Source: Acetatifactor aquisgranensis
GTDB taxonomy: Bacteria; Bacillota; Clostridia; Lachnospirales; Lachnospiraceae
Length of the DNA: 64,000 nucleotides
Assembly: GCF_943193215.1 (NCBI RefSeq)
Contig: NZ_CALPDH010000005.1
Coordinates: forward strand, 62,001-126,000
Reading direction: 5' to 3'
Below the pieces are notes generated by a model, which saw only the letters and a program-made list of their open reading frames with translations, was not told the origin of the DNA and ran no database searches. Of this stretch, positions 60,581 to 64,000 are shown piece by piece (within the stretch, counting starts at the first letter, position 1; the number at the start of each line of letters is the position of its first letter). Both the position numbers and the translations under genes were made by a program.

Positions 60581-60751
60581 CTCTTATTCAGAGTCGGTGG
60601 AGATACATAGGATCGATGAAGCCGCGGCAACCCCATTTGAGGAAGGTGCCCACCTGAGCGAGTGCTATTCGAACAATAAGAGGATTTGATATCGACAGAT
60701 TAGAGTCCGCTTATTATGGAAGAAAAGCATTCCATGGTAAGCGGACTTTTT
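60581..60751 (+). promoter_or_regulatory. SAM-I riboswitch (S-box) with terminator
   Basis: CTCTTATT (60581-60588) pairs with AATAAGAG (60675-60682) as P1. Between them are the S-box landmarks GGTGGAGATAC, GATCGATGAAGCCGCGGCAACC, GGAAGGTGCC and CACCTGAGCG. The expression platform is a terminator: AGTCCGCTTA (60704-60713) with TAAGCGGACT (60738-60747) and a T run. SAM binding should reduce expression of the genes downstream, which include metK. Confidence 0.9.
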
Positions 60752-60889
60752 ATGCACAGACTCGTGCAAAAGTGTCATAGACACTTGAAATATGCCGTCG
60801 TGGCGGCGCACGGGCCGCGATTATTCAGATATCTTGACAGGCTTTCGCACAGACTGCAGCTGTGCTATGGAGGCAGAAAGGAGAGGATT

Positions 60890-61522
60890 TTGGAGCACAG
60901 GATTATTTCCGGACAGTACGAGTTGGGTACTGAAGAACAGCAGGCGGGATACCGTCAACTGTTTGGGGAAGAGGACATACAGTATAAATTCGACCTGTAC
61001 TTTCACTGGTACAATATCGTCCATGAACTGGGGCACTGCCTCCTGGAGGATTGGGGGATAGAAATGCCCGATGTGCAGGAAGAAATGTATGTGAACGAGT
61101 TCGCTGTGGCATATTGGATGCAGGCGGACGGAGGAGAGCGAATGGGGGAACTGCGCAGACTTCTGGAGACCGTGACAGATGCCCTGCCGCCGATTGTGCC
61201 GGCGGATATGGGCTTTGAAGAGTATTTTGAAAAGATATGGGGCACGGATCAGCTGAACAATGCCGTGACATATGGGTATTTTCAGCTGAACAGTGTGCGG
61301 AAGGCCATGGAGAAGTGTGCGGATCTGTCCGCCGTGCTGGAGAAGTCAGGGATTGAGGCGGATCTGACGGCCTCCGTGGAGGCCTACCGGGGAGAGGTAA
61401 GCGCAGCCCATGCGCAGGATGTCCTGGAATGCGCAGTGGCCAACTTAAAACGGCTGAATCTTTCTGTGCCTCAAATCAGGGTTGAATTGGTGGAGAATCC
61501 ATTGATTCAATGCTGCAGATAA
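60890..61522 (+). CDS. Zincin-like (HELGH) hypothetical protein
   Basis: A 211-codon frame with FHWYNIVHELGHCLLEDWGIEM, an HExxH-type zinc-binding helix, followed by an EEMYVNEFAVAYWM segment where a third zinc ligand or Glu may lie. Likely a cytoplasmic metallopeptidase-like protein; substrate unknown. The frame is open from an ATG at 60716, but that ATG sits inside the riboswitch terminator; TTG 60890 with AAAGGAG 6 nt upstream is preferred. It lies between the SAM riboswitch and metK. Confidence 0.6.
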   Translation: MEHRIISGQYELGTEEQQAGYRQLFGEEDIQYKFDLYFHWYNIVHELGHCLLEDWGIEMPDVQEEMYVNEFAVAYWMQADGGERMGELRRLLETVTDALPPIVPADMGFEEYFEKIWGTDQLNNAVTYGYFQLNSVRKAMEKCADLSAVLEKSGIEADLTASVEAYRGEVSAAHAQDVLECAVANLKRLNLSVPQIRVELVENPLIQCCR

Positions 61523-61650
61523 CTGCCCTGTTATATCTGCTTTCCTTTCCTGCGGGTAAGGGCGCCCGGCCCATTGCCTGAAGGAATCCATTGTGTACAA
61601 ATTGTTTACATAATTCGCTGTTTGCGTGAAAGAAAGGAAGAGACAGAAGA

Positions 61651-62838
61651 ATGGAAAAACATTTATTTACATCGGAATCCGTAACAGAAGGACATCCCGA
61701 CAAGGTCTGCGATGCCGTATCGGATGCCATCCTGGATGCCTGCATGGAGCAGGATCCCATGAGCCGCGTGGCCTGCGAGACCGCAAGCTGCACCGGATTT
61801 GTATTAGTGACAGGTGAAATCACCACCGCTGCCAACCTCGACATTCCCGCCATCGTGAGGAAAACCGTGAATGAGATTGGATACAATGATTCCAAAGTGG
61901 GATTTGACGGCAATACCTGCGCTGTCATGGTGGCATTGGATAAGCAGTCCCCGGACATCGCCATGGGCGTTGACAAGGCCCTGGAGGCCAGGGAGGCCCA
62001 GATGACCGATGAGCAGCTGGAGGCCATCGGCGCAGGAGACCAGGGCATGATGTTCGGCTATGCCACCAATGAGACCCCGGAGCTGATGCCCTACCCTGTC
62101 TCCCTGGCCCACAAGCTGGCCAGACAGCTGACGAAGGTCCGCAAGGACGGTACCCTCTCTTACTTACGTCCCGACGGCAAGAGCCAGGTGTCCGTGGAGT
62201 ACGATGAGAACGGAAAGCCCATCCGTCTGGAGGCCGTGGTGCTCTCCACCCAGCATGACGAGGAGGTATCCCAGGAACAGATTCATGCTGACATCAAAAA
62301 ATATGTTTTCGATCCTATCCTGCCGGCAGAACTGGTGGATGAGGAGACCAAATTCTTCATCAATCCCACCGGGCGTTTCGTCATCGGCGGCCCTCAGGGA
62401 GACGCAGGGCTCACCGGCCGCAAGATTATCGTGGACACCTACGGCGGATACGCCCGCCACGGCGGCGGCGCTTTCTCCGGCAAGGACTGCACCAAGGTGG
62501 ACAGGAGCGCCGCCTATGCCGCCCGCTATGTGGCAAAGAACATCGTGGCCGCGGGGCTGGCCGAGAAGTGCGAGATTCAGCTGTCTTACGCCATCGGCGT
62601 GGCCCGGCCCACTTCCGTCATGGTGGATACGTTCGGCACAGGACGCGTCAGCGATGAGAAATTGGTGGAGATCATCCGCGAGAACTTCGATTTGCGCCCC
62701 GCGGGCATCATCAAGATGCTGGATCTGCGCAGGCCCATCTACCGTCCCACCGCGGCTTACGGCCATTTTGGGCGGGATGACGTGTCTCTTCCCTGGGAGG
62801 CCACGGACAGGGCGGAGGTTCTGAAGAAATATTTGTAA
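61651..62838 (+). CDS. metK: S-adenosylmethionine synthetase
   Basis: A 395-aa enzyme making SAM from ATP and methionine. Signatures: LFTSESVTEGHPDKVCDAVSD, the GAGDQGMMFGYA motif, and GGGAFSGKDCTKVDRSAAY. Full length. GAAAGGAAG precedes the ATG. The upstream SAM-I riboswitch gives product feedback control. Confidence 0.97.
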   Translation: MEKHLFTSESVTEGHPDKVCDAVSDAILDACMEQDPMSRVACETASCTGFVLVTGEITTAANLDIPAIVRKTVNEIGYNDSKVGFDGNTCAVMVALDKQSPDIAMGVDKALEAREAQMTDEQLEAIGAGDQGMMFGYATNETPELMPYPVSLAHKLARQLTKVRKDGTLSYLRPDGKSQVSVEYDENGKPIRLEAVVLSTQHDEEVSQEQIHADIKKYVFDPILPAELVDEETKFFINPTGRFVIGGPQGDAGLTGRKIIVDTYGGYARHGGGAFSGKDCTKVDRSAAYAARYVAKNIVAAGLAEKCEIQLSYAIGVARPTSVMVDTFGTGRVSDEKLVEIIRENFDLRPAGIIKMLDLRRPIYRPTAAYGHFGRDDVSLPWEATDRAEVLKKYL

Positions 62839-62854
62839 TACTGGGAGGCGGAAA

Positions 62855-63858
62855 ATGGGCAGAAAGAGACAGCTTTACCTGGACTGGATTAAGGCGGGGG
62901 GGCAGGAATGATCGTGATGCTCCACACCATGAGCAGTACGATGAATGCAGGCGGATTTTATGTTTCGGATTTCCGCATACAGGTGTGGTATGTCCTGCAC
63001 CAGTTTCTGTTTACGGCTGTCCCCCTGTTCATCATGGCTACCGGAGCCGGCTTTTTATCCACAGGGCGTTCCTGCGGCTACAGGGACATGGGGAGGCATA
63101 TTGCCAGAATCATTTGCTGTATCCTGTTTTTCGGAACTCTGTTTTATGTGGTACGGATGTTGGTAGAGAGGAATCCGTTCGGGCCCGCGGATCTGGTTCT
63201 GGCAATCTTTCAGGACAATACATGGTCACATATGTGGTACCTGTACCGTTTGCTGGGTCTCTACTTTTTCATACCGTTATTGTGGGCTTTCATGAAGGTC
63301 TCGAAGCTGTGGGAACAGGCTGTTTTTGCAGGGTTGTTATTGTTTTTTGCCTCTGTCTATCCTTATGTCTGCGGGATGATCGGATTTATTCCGGCCAGGA
63401 TTCTGCCTGTTTCCGGCACATGGCTTTTCTGTGCTGTGGCGGGGGGAATCCTGGGCAGGCTTCCCGTTGAAAAAAAGAGAAAATACCGGGGCCTGATTCT
63501 GGCAGGGATTCTGGCAGGCCTTGGAGGAGTCGTCTGGGAAGGGATGCGGCAGACGGTGATGTCGGAGGAACATCCTTTCTTGCTGCTTCTGGCGATGAGC
63601 CTGTTTGCCTGGATGAGGCTTTGGTGCGATGAAAAGGAAAGCTTCCCGGGGATGGGGAAACTGGCCGGAAATATGCTGGGCGTGTACATTATCCATCCCG
63701 TGTTCATTCATATATGCGTGAAAGTGCTGCGGTTTAACCCCCAGCTTTATCTGCCGGTGCTGACCGTCCCGCTTACCGCGGCGGCGATTTATGCCCTGTC
63801 AGTGGCAACGGTGTGTTTTTTGCGCAAAATTCCGATTGTCAGAAGATATCTTCTGTAA
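62855..63858 (+). pseudogene. Membrane acyltransferase, frameshifted in a G7 tract
   Basis: The gene starts at 62855 (GGGAGG upstream) MGRKRQLYLDWIKA, the usual N-terminus of acyltransferase-3 proteins, then meets seven G (62896-62902) after which the frame is lost (stop at 62909). One base more in the tract restores ...IKAGGAGMIVMLHTM and an intact protein of about 330 aa with ten or so TM helices to 63858. An internal ATG at 62908 (316 aa) could give a product lacking the first helix half. Family role: O-acetylation of surface glycans. Confidence 0.7.
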
Positions 63859-63888
63859 GATTCTGCCGTAATCTTTTTCTCCCAAACC

Positions 63889-63917
63889 TTTACAAACCTC
63901 CTGAATTTCAGTATAGT
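63889..63917 (+). promoter_or_regulatory. Promoter of dnaE
   Basis: TTTACA (63889-63894), 17 nt, TATAGT (63912-63917), followed by a short leader and AAAGGAGG before the dnaE ATG. Confidence 0.65.
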
Positions 63918-63964
63918 ATATCATAGGTAAATTTGTTTGCAGAAGACAAAAGGAGGTTCCTCAT

Positions 63965-64000
63965 ATGGCATTCGTACATCTCCACGTCCACACGGAGTAT
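63965..64000 (+). CDS. dnaE: DNA polymerase III alpha subunit, 5' end only
   Basis: The last 36 bases read MAFVHLHVHTEY, the N-terminus of the PHP domain of DnaE-type replicative polymerases (HLHVHTEYS). AAAGGAGG is 8 nt before the ATG. The gene runs out of the window. Confidence 0.85.
   Translation, partial: MAFVHLHVHTEY

Noticed and set aside
58445..60740. Similar starts (MEEKHS) of the 58445 gene and the 60716 frame
   Set aside because: Only six residues match and the second lies in the SAM riboswitch terminator loop; judged coincidence.
1..64000. CRISPR arrays, rRNA or tRNA genes
   Set aside because: No regularly spaced repeats and no rRNA or tRNA signatures were seen. The only tandem repeat is the 11-bp array at 41391-41434.

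Overview
The window looks like a chromosome segment of a Gram-positive gut Clostridia, most likely Lachnospiraceae. Reasons: strong AGGAGG-type ribosome binding sites, a T-box leader, FMN and SAM-I riboswitches, HelD, a single-domain (p)ppGpp synthetase, family-specific proteins (DUF4474, DUF4860, Rpn-type nucleases), a circularly permuted GH3 beta-glucosidase, and mixed-strand single-gene operons. The species cannot be named from the sequence alone. I saw no rRNA, tRNA or CRISPR array.

Layout. 1-6.4 kb: T-box-controlled proS, an APH-fold kinase, two Rpn-type nucleases and an FMN-riboswitch-controlled riboflavin transporter (ribU). 6.4-17.3 kb: an integrative mobilizable element, almost all on the minus strand. 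It has a large serine recombinase, a MobQ-type relaxase with an adjacent oriT-like nic site, accessory genes (DUF3847, Cys-rich VLP, TTRAP-like, two sigma-like regulators) and a cargo of TetR, an ABC exporter and small membrane proteins. Its replication and mobilization genes are decaying: two deletions, a nonsense codon and a lost ATG. 17.5-29 kb: acetyltransferases, a hybrid histidine kinase, a phosphoesterase/DUF4474 pair, an effector-binding protein, a hydrolase and a MerR-methyltransferase fusion. 29.2-35.1 kb: a glycoside operon (GH31 alpha-xylosidase with an in-frame TGA, then permuted GH3) followed by xpt. 35.4-37.7 kb: helD. 37.7-43.3 kb: a graveyard of truncated genes, small palindromic elements and a short-repeat frameshift. 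43.5-46.1 kb: UDP-sugar pyrophosphorylase and galE. 46.2-53.9 kb: regulators, trhA, relQ, a flavin reductase, an O-antigen-ligase-like protein and an M23 endopeptidase. 54-60.5 kb: murA, a transglutaminase lipoprotein and a compact pilus/type-II-secretion-like operon with one PilT-type ATPase. 60.5-64 kb: a SAM-I riboswitch, a zincin-like gene, metK, an acyltransferase broken in a poly-G tract, and the first codons of dnaE.

Most interesting non-genic signals. (1) A family of 106-bp palindromic miniature elements with apparent 3-bp target duplications; removing one copy restores a small membrane-protein gene exactly. (2) A 102-bp element at 50.5 kb whose interleaved perfect inverted repeats could form a pseudoknot or competing hairpins. 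(3) An 11-bp tandem repeat and a G7 tract that each break a reading frame in a way a change of repeat number would repair. (4) The minimal pilus-like operon at 56.5-60.5 kb.
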